DNA of 33,312 bases. It comes from Saprospiraceae bacterium. GTDB lineage: Bacteria > Bacteroidota > Bacteroidia > Chitinophagales > Saprospiraceae. Below, one piece after another: positions 24,441 through 31,802 of the stretch (position 1 is the first letter of the stretch; the number at the start of each line of letters is the position of its first letter). Made by a program: the position numbers and the translations under genes. Under the pieces are notes generated by a model. That model had not been told where the DNA came from. It did not search any database and saw only the letters and a list, made by a program, of their open reading frames with translations. The stretch is taken from positions 1 to 33,312 of the forward strand of contig JAGQXC010000038.1 in the NCBI GenBank assembly GCA_020436785.1, given 5' to 3'.

Positions 24441-25310
24441 TCAATACTTGCGATTTAGAACCCTTAACAAATATTCGCCATAGCCGCTTTTCAGGTATCT
24501 TTCGCCCAGCCGGCGCATTTGAATTGCGTCAATGAAGCCCCGGTTGTAGGCCACTTCCTCAATACATCCGATTTTTAGGCCCTGTCTTTCTTCGATGACC
24601 TGGATGAATTGTCCGGCTTGCATTAGAGAATGGTGTGTACCGGTATCCAGCCAGGCAAATCCACGGCCCATGACGGCAACTTTTAGTTTACCCTGGTTCA
24701 GATAGGCACGGTTCACATCCGTGATTTCGTATTCACCGCGGGCACTGGGTTTTAGATTACGGGCGATCTCAATGACTGAATTGTCGTAGAAATACAATCC
24801 CGGAACAGCAAAATTGGATTTCGGGATTTCCGGCTTTTCTTCAATGGAGAGCGCCTGGTACTGGCCATCAAATTCGACAACGCCATACCGTTCAGGATCA
24901 GCCACCTGATAGGCAAAAACAATTCCTCCGTCGGGATCCTGACAACCCAAAAGCAATTTATCCATGCCGTTCCCATAGAAGATGTTGTCTCCCAGAATGA
25001 GTGCCACTTTATCGGTCCCGATAAAGTCAGCACCGAGGACAAATGCCTGGGCCAATCCATTGGGTACCTTTTGCTCGACGTACTCGATCCGGCAACCTAT
25101 GTCGGCGCCATCCTGCAATAGTCTCTGGAAATTTGGCAAATCCTCCGGCGTTGAGATAATGAGAATTTCCCTGATCCCGGCCATCATCAGGATGGACAAG
25201 GGGTAATAAATCATCGGTTTGTCATAAACCGGAAGCAATTGTTTACTGGTCACCAGGGTCAGGGGATAAAGTCGTGTTCCCATCCCGCCGGCCAGGATAA
25301 TACCTTTCAT
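24441..25310 (-). CDS. rfbA: Glucose-1-phosphate thymidylyltransferase
   Basis: It makes dTDP-glucose for dTDP-rhamnose and other surface sugars. The motif set is complete: [78 protein letters not shown] and [14 protein letters not shown]. At 289 residues its length is typical. It lies 9 bp after the 117-aa gene and is the last gene of the PD40-rlmD-unknown-rfbA run. None of rfbB, rfbC or rfbD is present in the window. Confidence 0.97.
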   Translation of the reverse strand: MKGIILAGGMGTRLYPLTLVTSKQLLPVYDKPMIYYPLSILMMAGIREILIISTPEDLPNFQRLLQDGADIGCRIEYVEQKVPNGLAQAFVLGADFIGTDKVALILGDNIFYGNGMDKLLLGCQDPDGGIVFAYQVADPERYGVVEFDGQYQALSIEEKPEIPKSNFAVPGLYFYDNSVIEIARNLKPSARGEYEITDVNRAYLNQGKLKVAVMGRGFAWLDTGTHHSLMQAGQFIQVIEERQGLKIGCIEEVAYNRGFIDAIQMRRLGERYLKSGYGEYLLRVLNRKY

Positions 25311-25319
25311 GTCTGGATC

Positions 25320-25673
25320 TTAATTGATGTTCATCGGTAAAAAAAGAAATTCCGCCTGGTCAGGTCCAATGTAGAAAATACAAATGTGGCTTTCAGGATC
25401 TTTGTACACCTGAATGAAGGCGTCCACTTTTTCCATCTGGATCACTTGTTTGGTCACTAATTCTTCGAGGGTACTTACATGGACGTTGATGGAACCCCCG
25501 GATTCCTCCTGATCGATCAGGGGTATTCCGAGATCCACCGGGGTGACCGAAACGATCAGGATCGGGTATTTGGATACTTCCTGTTCGAGCACCGCCTCAA
25601 CGGCCCGTTGCATCATCACCTTAAATGGCGCCAGCTCTTCGCGGAGTTGTTCGTATTTATTGACGTTGGTCAT
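25320..25673 (-). CDS. Conserved-looking 117-aa cytoplasmic protein, function unknown
   Basis: No signal peptide or membrane segment is present. The N-terminal 30 residues form a charged helix (NKYEQLREELAPFKVMMQRAVEAVLEQ); the rest alternates strands and helices (YPILIVSVTPVDLGIPLI, NVHVSTLEELVTKQVI, ICIFYIGPDQAEFLFL). I do not recognise it. The start overlaps the end of rlmD by 4 bp (ATGA), so translation is coupled, and rfbA follows 9 bp later. Its layout is compatible with a small soluble alpha/beta protein. Confidence 0.78.
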   Translation of the reverse strand: MTNVNKYEQLREELAPFKVMMQRAVEAVLEQEVSKYPILIVSVTPVDLGIPLIDQEESGGSINVHVSTLEELVTKQVIQMEKVDAFIQVYKDPESHICIFYIGPDQAEFLFLPMNIN

Positions 25674-27079
25674 GTTTTCCGGTTCAACAAAGTAATGTTT
25701 TCAATATGATGGGTATGTGGAAACATATCCATCGGCTGGTGCCAGAGGTCCCGGTACACCGTCTGGAGTTTGGCCAGGTCCCGGGCCTGGGTGGCTGGAT
25801 TGCAACTCACATAGATGAGTCTGTCTGCTTTCAACACATTCAGGTATTCCACCACCTGGTTATGGAGGCCGGCCCGCGGTGGGTCGACAATAACGAGATC
25901 CGGTGAACCATGTTTTTCGATGAATTCATCTGTCAGGATGTCTTTGACATCTCCGCTATAAAACGACGCATCCGCGATCTGGTTGATTTGCCGGTTCATT
26001 TCAGCTTCAACGATAGCTTCCGGGATCACTTCGATGCCTACGACATGACCGGCATTTTGGGCCAGATAGAGCCCAATGCTGCCCGTACCGCAATAAAGGT
26101 CATACACCGTTTCCTTCCCGGTTAATCCGGCCATCCGGTTTACCGTTTCAAACATATGATACGCCTGGTAGGAGTTGGTCTGGAAGAATGATTTTGGCCC
26201 GATCCGGTAAATGATTGTTCCTATTCGTTCATGCATGTAAGGCTGACCGGCAAACGTAATGAATTCCAGGTCATGCAGCGCATCATTGCGCTTCGTATTG
26301 ACGGCATACTGACAAGAGGTCATACCAGGAAATTCCCGGACTAAAAATGACATCACCTCTTCGATGGCCTCCTGATCGTGCGCTCCGAAGATGACCGCTA
26401 CCATCAAATCCCGGGTAAAAGCAGCTTTGCGGACAAGGATACCCCGCATCAGTCCTTTTTGTGCCAGAAAGTCGTAATAGGAATACCCTTTGCTCCTGGT
26501 ATGATCACGCAATCGGTTCCGGATCGCATTGGTGGGTTCGTCCTGTAAATGGCATTCCTGGATATCCACCACTTTGTCGTAAAAACCCGGAGGATGAAAT
26601 CCGACAGCGCCCAAATCTTCCAGAATGTCGTCACTGCGAATTTCTTCGGGTGTCTTCCAGCGGTGCCGCGCAAAAGAATATTCAAGTTTGTTGCGGAAAT
26701 GGGTCGTCTTTTCAGAAGGCAGTATGGGCCGAATATCCGGACCGTCAATTTTTGCAATGCGCCGTAAGGCCTCGCGCACGTTATTTTCTTTAAATTTTAA
26801 TTGTTGGGCATAATCAAGATGCTGCCACTTGCACCCACCGCAATGTCCGAAATGAGCGCAAAACGGATCTTGCTGCCAGGGAGAGGGCTCAATGATCCGT
26901 TCGGTACGTGCCATGGCCAGGCCCTTCTTTTTTCGAAAAATTTGCACATCAACCACGGCTCCGGGCAATGCTCCCTCAACAAGCAATACTTCTCCTTCCG
27001 GGGTCTTACCGATCGCCCGGCCTTCATCCGCGATGTCTATGATCTGAACGTGTTGGCGTGTCTTGATTGACCTTCCCAT
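25670..27079 (-). CDS. rlmD: 23S rRNA (uracil-C5)-methyltransferase, RlmD type
   Basis: An S-adenosylmethionine-dependent RNA m5U methyltransferase. The N-terminal TRAM domain (residues about 8-60) is followed by the iron-sulfur cysteines Cys74, Cys80, Cys83 (CAHFGHCGGCKW) and Cys176 (IQECHL). The catalytic domain shows VYDLYCGTGSIGLYLAQ, IVDPPRAGLH and YVSCNPATQARD with nucleophile Cys426. RlmD and RlmCD cannot be fully separated by eye; E. coli RlmD methylates U1939. It lies 4 bp after the PD40/OmpA gene and overlaps the next gene by 4 bp. Confidence 0.93.
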   Translation of the reverse strand: MGRSIKTRQHVQIIDIADEGRAIGKTPEGEVLLVEGALPGAVVDVQIFRKKKGLAMARTERIIEPSPWQQDPFCAHFGHCGGCKWQHLDYAQQLKFKENNVREALRRIAKIDGPDIRPILPSEKTTHFRNKLEYSFARHRWKTPEEIRSDDILEDLGAVGFHPPGFYDKVVDIQECHLQDEPTNAIRNRLRDHTRSKGYSYYDFLAQKGLMRGILVRKAAFTRDLMVAVIFGAHDQEAIEEVMSFLVREFPGMTSCQYAVNTKRNDALHDLEFITFAGQPYMHERIGTIIYRIGPKSFFQTNSYQAYHMFETVNRMAGLTGKETVYDLYCGTGSIGLYLAQNAGHVVGIEVIPEAIVEAEMNRQINQIADASFYSGDVKDILTDEFIEKHGSPDLVIVDPPRAGLHNQVVEYLNVLKADRLIYVSCNPATQARDLAKLQTVYRDLWHQPMDMFPHTHHIENITLLNRKT

Positions 27080-27083
27080 CTCA

Positions 27084-29051
27084 TTATTTCAAAACGATAA
27101 ATTCCGTGCGCCGGTTTTCTTGTCTTCCTTCCGCAGTCTCGTTGGATGCGATGGGGCGGGAAGCACCAAACCCCCGGTAGGATAACCGGTATTTGGGAAT
27201 CCCTTCATCGATCAGGTAATCGAATACGGCTTTGGCCCTGTCTACCGACAATTGTTGGTTGATCGCATCACTTCCGGTATTGTCCGTATGTCCGCGAATT
27301 TCGATGCGAATATCGGGGTTTGCTTCGAGAAAAGACTGCAGTCGATCCAATTCCTGATCTGAGCTCGCCAAAAGTTCGGCCGATCCGGTTGCAAAGAATA
27401 CATTGTGTAAAATCACCGGAGCAGCCGTCGTATCTTCCAACGGCCGGAACACTGGTTCCAGGTAGATGCGATAGTGGACCGGTTCATAATAATTTTCGTG
27501 AGGTGTGAGATCGACATGCCCGGTAAACGGTAAAAAACCGGGCGCGTCCCCATAGACACCATAGGTTTGGTGAACCGGCAAACAGGCAAACCAGGCATGG
27601 GTGGAATCAATGGCATCGATCTGCGGTGCCTCCCTGGTCTTGGGGCGGTAAACCTGTACCTTCCCATAAATCTTACTGCTATCGATTGCTGAAAAAAGTT
27701 CAACATACAAAAATGTCATTGGGTCGGGAGCCCACGCGGAATCAGGGTGGAATCGATAGATATCCAATTGTCCTTTGTTATCCTCATAATTGGAAAAACG
27801 ATCGGTAGCCAGGTAGGCCCATTTTCCGTCAAGCTGAATAGTGAGTCCGCTGTCATCTCCTTTGGTATTGATCGGATATCCCAGATTTTGTGGTTTGGAC
27901 CATTGTCCGGTACTGTCTTTTCGCGTGACAAAAATATCTTTGGAGCCAAGCCCGAAATGGCCATCGGAGGCAAAGTATAAACTACGTCCATCGGGATGGA
28001 TGAAAGGAGTCACTTCATTGCCTTTGGTGTTGACCGGTGCTCCTAAATTGATGGGTGCACTCCAAAAAGAATCCTGCCAGTACGTCTTCCAAAGGTCGCT
28101 ACCTCCCAGCCCTCCTGGCCGGTTTGAACTGAAATAAATGGTCTTTCCATCGGCGGAAATGGTGGGTTGGGATTCCCAATATTCGGTGTTGACCGGCGCC
28201 ATCAACAAGTGGGGAGTGTCCCAATCATTTCCTTTTTTGTCCAAAAGAAAAAGGTCACAACTACGGTGCATTGAAGGATCAAAACAAACGGTAACGACCA
28301 TTCGGTTGCCCCCCGGGGTGATGCTGTAGCCACCGAGGTCGTAACGGGTATTCCAGCTAAATACCGGCGTTGGTGTCGACCAGCTGCTGTCCTGGAAATC
28401 ACTCGCCAGCAGCAGCTCTCGCGCCCCAACCCGACGGGTAAAAATGAGGCGGTCAAATGCCGTAATGGCTGGCAAATATTCCAGATAAGGTGTGTTGATG
28501 GTTTCACCCAGCGGTTCCATGTCGGTCTGATCGCGAGGATCGGATTCCAGAATCAGGTCCAGTCGCAGCAGTTCTTCTCGTGCTGCTTTGATCTGACTAC
28601 CCAGTCCTTCACCACTGTTCAGAAATGTATTCAGGGACTGCCGCGCCTTATTGAAACGCTTTTGATGGTAATACAGGTCACCCAGAGCCAGATAGTATTG
28701 CGGATTGGGGTCCATGCTGAGGCTCATTCCGCGCTCCAGGGCTCCGATGGCCTGCTCGTATTGCTCCAGTTGCTGATAAATGCCCCCGAGATCTAGCCAG
28801 GCCTGACCATCCAACGAGTCTTCGCCAACAATTTTCAGATAATAAGCTTCCGCTTCCGTAAACTGCCGGGCCTTGATCAACTCCCTGCCCCGTTCATACC
28901 ACTTTGAAATTTTATTGTTTGACTGGGCTGAAATACCAGGGCTGAAAAAACACATCACCAGGATCAGGATCAGGGAAAAATGCCATTGCCGGCACCCGGA
29001 ATAATGGGTAATAGTCGATTGAATTTGATATAAAAAAGGCGTCCGGATCAA
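27084..29051 (-). CDS. TPR-PD40-OmpA outer-membrane-associated protein (PorE-like)
   Basis: A 655-residue exported protein. After a signal segment (LILILVMCFFSPGISAQ) come two or three TPR units (AEAYYLKIVGEDSLDGQAW, QYEQAIGALERGMSL), then PD40 beta-propeller repeats (ISADGKTIYFSSNRPGG, IHPDGRSLYFASDGHFG, IQLDGKWAYLATDRF). A carboxypeptidase-regulatory-like segment follows, and an OmpA peptidoglycan-binding domain ends the protein (IRIEIRGHTDNTGS, RLSYRGFGASRP, NRRTEFIV). This order equals PorE, part of the type IX secretion machine, but many paralogues exist. There is no in-frame ATG before the signal core, and the likely start is TTG 29051, with a stop codon just upstream. Confidence 0.87.
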   Translation of the reverse strand: MIRTPFLYQIQSTITHYSGCRQWHFSLILILVMCFFSPGISAQSNNKISKWYERGRELIKARQFTEAEAYYLKIVGEDSLDGQAWLDLGGIYQQLEQYEQAIGALERGMSLSMDPNPQYYLALGDLYYHQKRFNKARQSLNTFLNSGEGLGSQIKAAREELLRLDLILESDPRDQTDMEPLGETINTPYLEYLPAITAFDRLIFTRRVGARELLLASDFQDSSWSTPTPVFSWNTRYDLGGYSITPGGNRMVVTVCFDPSMHRSCDLFLLDKKGNDWDTPHLLMAPVNTEYWESQPTISADGKTIYFSSNRPGGLGGSDLWKTYWQDSFWSAPINLGAPVNTKGNEVTPFIHPDGRSLYFASDGHFGLGSKDIFVTRKDSTGQWSKPQNLGYPINTKGDDSGLTIQLDGKWAYLATDRFSNYEDNKGQLDIYRFHPDSAWAPDPMTFLYVELFSAIDSSKIYGKVQVYRPKTREAPQIDAIDSTHAWFACLPVHQTYGVYGDAPGFLPFTGHVDLTPHENYYEPVHYRIYLEPVFRPLEDTTAAPVILHNVFFATGSAELLASSDQELDRLQSFLEANPDIRIEIRGHTDNTGSDAINQQLSVDRAKAVFDYLIDEGIPKYRLSYRGFGASRPIASNETAEGRQENRRTEFIVLK

Positions 29052-29091
29052 GGTGAAGTTGATGCTTTAAGAACAAGAACGTGAAATCGTC

Positions 29092-30120
29092 TTACTTTAA
29101 TGTACTTAACAACGCAATAGCCTGATCTGATCCCGCTGCAGCGGCCTTCTCAAAATCGGATGCATAGCCAGCAGCTCCCAACGCTTGTTTTATTTGTCCG
29201 GATAGTAAATACCAATCGGAGTCACTGATCGGCTGCTGAGGCGGTTCCAGGTTTTCACCCTGTTGCAATATTTTTAGTGCCTCGGCATTTTTACCTCGTT
29301 CATGAAGTAATTTGGCATAATGATAACAACTGGCCCGGATCCATTTGTAGTTGGGGTGATCGGAGGGAAATGAACGGTTGACAAATAATTTATAATCAAA
29401 AAGGGCTTTGTCTATCATATTGCATTGTGCATAACATTGGGCGCGCATGCGCGTTGCGGTCCAATAAATGGGTTGTAAGGCGATGGATGTTGTGGTGGCC
29501 ATTCGCAGGTCGGCGATGGCTTCTTTAAATTGTTTTTTCTGGATGTGCAAATGGGCCCGGCCGATGTAGGCATAGGAATTGCCTTCATCCAGGCGTATAC
29601 TCTTGGAAAAATCATAATGGGCATCCTCCCAGTTACCAAGGCGCATGTTTACATATCCCCGCCGTTCATAGGCCTGGGCATGCTTATCGAATTTCTCGAT
29701 GGCCTCGTTCAACGCTTGCATGGCTTCCTGCTCTGAGCCTTCCTGATCGCTCAATTCACGGCCCCTGAGGTACGCCTGCACCGCCACCTTATCACCGACC
29801 GGCTCAATCATTTCTGCTTCCAGAATCAACCCATCTTCGACCATCCAGGCACCGATGCTTCCGGAAATGGCAAATTCGGCCAAATATTCAAAAATGGCAA
29901 CCGTATTCTTCCACGCTTTTTTATTGACCTGAACCACCGTGCGTGGAACGACATAACTTAATTTTTCTTCATCAAAGTGTGCCGATTCTTTTAGCGCCAA
30001 TTCATTTTTATAAAAATTCTCGACCCGGTAATTGTACATATCCAACATCTTTTGATAGCTCTTCGCATTGCGAAACTGGAGATATCCCTGGAAGATGGAT
30101 TTGTGAAAAAGGTCTTGCAT
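29092..30120 (-). CDS. TPR-repeat protein, cytoplasmic, function unknown
   Basis: A 342-residue protein. The first 120 residues do not match a domain I know (VVPRTVVQVNKKAWKNTVAI, GAWMVEDGLILEAEM). From about residue 130 TPR units follow: EAMQALNEAIEKFDKHAQAY, NWEDAHYDFSKSIRLDEGNS, QFKEAIADLRMATTTS, MIDKALFDYKLFV and a last pair near the C-terminus. No signal peptide is seen, and the C-terminus DFEKAAAAGSDQAIALL adds a SEL1-like ending. It lies 40 bp before the PD40/OmpA gene and may share its transcript. A partial -7 sequence TATCTTTA lies at 30186-30193. Confidence 0.82.
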   Translation of the reverse strand: MQDLFHKSIFQGYLQFRNAKSYQKMLDMYNYRVENFYKNELALKESAHFDEEKLSYVVPRTVVQVNKKAWKNTVAIFEYLAEFAISGSIGAWMVEDGLILEAEMIEPVGDKVAVQAYLRGRELSDQEGSEQEAMQALNEAIEKFDKHAQAYERRGYVNMRLGNWEDAHYDFSKSIRLDEGNSYAYIGRAHLHIQKKQFKEAIADLRMATTTSIALQPIYWTATRMRAQCYAQCNMIDKALFDYKLFVNRSFPSDHPNYKWIRASCYHYAKLLHERGKNAEALKILQQGENLEPPQQPISDSDWYLLSGQIKQALGAAGYASDFEKAAAAGSDQAIALLSTLK

Positions 30121-30475
30121 GCAGTCGATATTTCAGGAAAGCACGGTAATTAAAATTTGACAAATTTGAGCATTCCGAAGTGCTATAAAGATACAAATAT
30201 CCTCTGTTCTACCTGCCGGTGTATCCTAAGGTCCCATGCAATTTCCTAGATTCGGATTGAAGGAGACCGGTATCGGCCTATGGCTGACTGGCAATTAATT
30301 TATTATAAATTGACAGGATACATATACAATTAAATTAAATGTGATAATATTGAACGGCTTTTGTCCGGACCGGGCTCTTCCCCCGGGATTGGCCGTGTGT
30401 TATGCATGGACACGGGAGATCAACCCTGGGTAAAATCGCAATAAAATCTATTTTTATGTTTGAATCATCAAGGTT
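30121..30475. other. 355-bp intergenic region with GC-rich inverted repeats before pth
   Basis: This lies between the divergent TPR and pth genes. The left two-thirds is AT-rich without a gene. From 30354 to 30430 it becomes GC-rich with inverted repeats: ACGGC/GCCGT (30354-30358 with 30392-30396), CCGGG/CCCGG (30370-30374 with 30382-30386) and CCGTGT/ACACGG (30393-30398 with 30410-30415). The first and third share bases and exclude each other. No known tRNA, SRP RNA, 6S RNA or riboswitch was recognised. Confidence 0.65.
30455..30462 (+). promoter_or_regulatory. -7 box of the pth promoter
   Basis: TATGTTTG is a perfect TAnnTTTG match 14 bp before ATG 30476. It would give an almost leaderless pth mRNA and leave the upstream GC-rich repeats outside that transcript. 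The -33 part is not clear. Confidence 0.45.
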
Positions 30476-31090
30476 ATGAGATGGTTAACCAAATGGTTTA
30501 AACCGAAAGAAACGACAGACCACACCATGAAATTCCTAATCGTAGGCCTGGGCAATATTGGCAGTGAATACCGGCATACCCGGCACAATGCCGGATTTCT
30601 GGTTTTGGAAGCGTTGGCAGATCATCTGGGGGCCAGTTTTCAGGAAGGACGCTATGGTGCCATGGCTCAAGCCAGTTTCCGTGGTAAAAAATTATTGCTT
30701 CTCAAACCGAATACCTACATGAATCGCAGTGGTCAGGCCATCCGATACTGGTTGGACAAAGAAAAAGTACCCCTGGAAAACCTGCTGGTTGTGGTCGATG
30801 AAATACAATTGCCTTTCGGGCAGTTGCGACTGCGAAAAAAAGGCAGCGATGGCGGACACAATGGGTTGAAAAGCGTACAGGATCATTTACAAACCACCAG
30901 TTACAACCGAATTCGCATTGGCATTGGTAATGAATTCGGGCGTGGCCAACAAATTGATTATGTTTTAGGCGAATGGTCGCCAGAAGAGAAAGACGGATTG
31001 GGTGAAATACGCAATCAATGCATCGAAATGATCAAATCCTTCATTGCCATCGGTCCCGATCGAACCATGAGTCAACACAACAACGGCTGA
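30476..31090 (+). CDS. pth: Peptidyl-tRNA hydrolase with short basic N-terminal extension
   Basis: It releases peptides from stalled peptidyl-tRNA. The core starts at MKFLIVGLGNIG and shows TRHNAGF with the catalytic His, KPNTYMNRSG, VVVDEIQLPFGQLRLR with the catalytic Asp region, GSDGGHNGLKS and RIRIGIG. ATG 30476 adds 17 residues rich in Lys and Trp (MRWLTKWFKPKETTDHT) before the core. A second ATG at 30527 would give the classic length. The promoter position favours neither strongly. The TGA stop shares its A with the ATG of the SET-domain gene, so both are translationally coupled. Confidence 0.95.
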   Translation: MRWLTKWFKPKETTDHTMKFLIVGLGNIGSEYRHTRHNAGFLVLEALADHLGASFQEGRYGAMAQASFRGKKLLLLKPNTYMNRSGQAIRYWLDKEKVPLENLLVVVDEIQLPFGQLRLRKKGSDGGHNGLKSVQDHLQTTSYNRIRIGIGNEFGRGQQIDYVLGEWSPEEKDGLGEIRNQCIEMIKSFIAIGPDRTMSQHNNG

Positions 31091-31476
31091 TGCTGCATGT
31101 ACCCGGTTTATACATTGCACCGGTACGGGAAAAAGGCCGGGGGGTCTTTTGCGGACACGATCTGCAACCGGGAGATACCATTGAGTTGTGTCCCCTTCTT
31201 TTTATTCCGGGGCATCAATTACCGACCATTCATCAAACGGTCTTTCATGATTACTATTTCCTATGGCCCGGACCGCAGGGGGCTGCCTGCATCGCGTTGG
31301 GTTATGGCTCGCTGTACAATCATGACCGGGATCCCAACGCCGAGGTGATTATGGACACCGAAGCCGGAATGCTGGAGATCCGGTGCCTGCAAACCATTTC
31401 TGCCGGAAATGAAATCCTGATCGATTACACCGGTGGAGGAGCTCCCGAAGCGCCGATTTGGTTTCAGGAAGTTTAA
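31090..31476 (+). CDS. SET-domain protein, possible lysine methyltransferase
   Basis: A 128-residue protein that is little more than a SET domain. Visible are GRGVFCGHDLQPGDTIELCPLLFIP, YYFLWPGPQGAACIALGYGSLYNHDRDPNAEV (SET motif NHxxxPN), and SAGNEILIDYTGG (motif EIxxDY). Cofactor residues typical of SET methyltransferases are thus present. Bacterial versions are poorly known; the target could be a ribosomal or other cytoplasmic protein. It starts at ATG 31090 inside TGATG with pth. The TAA stop shares bases with the TTA of the convergent 109-aa gene. Confidence 0.88.
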   Translation: MLHVPGLYIAPVREKGRGVFCGHDLQPGDTIELCPLLFIPGHQLPTIHQTVFHDYYFLWPGPQGAACIALGYGSLYNHDRDPNAEVIMDTEAGMLEIRCLQTISAGNEILIDYTGGGAPEAPIWFQEV

Positions 31477-31802
31477 GAATCTTCGTCCATCTCCCAGTCC
31501 AGGGGTGGTTGCCGGTACTGGATCTTGGTCCTTGCCCGGGCTACCTGCCGGTTGAAGATGAGCTGGGCCAGCATGAGATTAACCGGTTCCTCTTGCGGCT
31601 CCTGCAGGATTTGGGCCACTTCCTGTTCATCGATATCCATCCGGTAAAAATAACTGAAGAGCAAATCGGGCTTATTTTCCAAAAAATGCGCCACCTGATC
31701 CGCCAGTTGTTGAAGGATCCGGGAGCTATCCGGATCACCGGAGAATTCCAGTGAAAAGTCCTGACTTAATAATCCGAGTGCTTCCTGTTCTTCGGGATTC
31801 AT
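31473..31802 (-). CDS. 109-aa acidic protein coupled to the GH3 gene, function unknown
   Basis: A small acidic, mainly helical protein with no signal or membrane segment (EEQEALGLLSQDFSLEF, ILQQLADQVAHFLENK, LLFSYFYRMDIDEQEVAQIL). Its end is polar (WEMDEDS). I do not recognise a family, although similar short proteins with an L-L-F-S-Y-F-Y-R-M-D-I core appear familiar in Bacteroidota. The start overlaps the end of the GH3 gene by ATGA, so it is translated with it. Confidence 0.77.
   Translation of the reverse strand: MNPEEQEALGLLSQDFSLEFSGDPDSSRILQQLADQVAHFLENKPDLLFSYFYRMDIDEQEVAQILQEPQEEPVNLMLAQLIFNRQVARARTKIQYRQPPLDWEMDEDS

Noticed and set aside
30354..30430. The GC-rich block as SRP RNA, 6S RNA or a tRNA
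   Set aside because: The conserved SRP loop motif, the long 6S hairpin with central bubble, and a cloverleaf with a T-arm are all missing.
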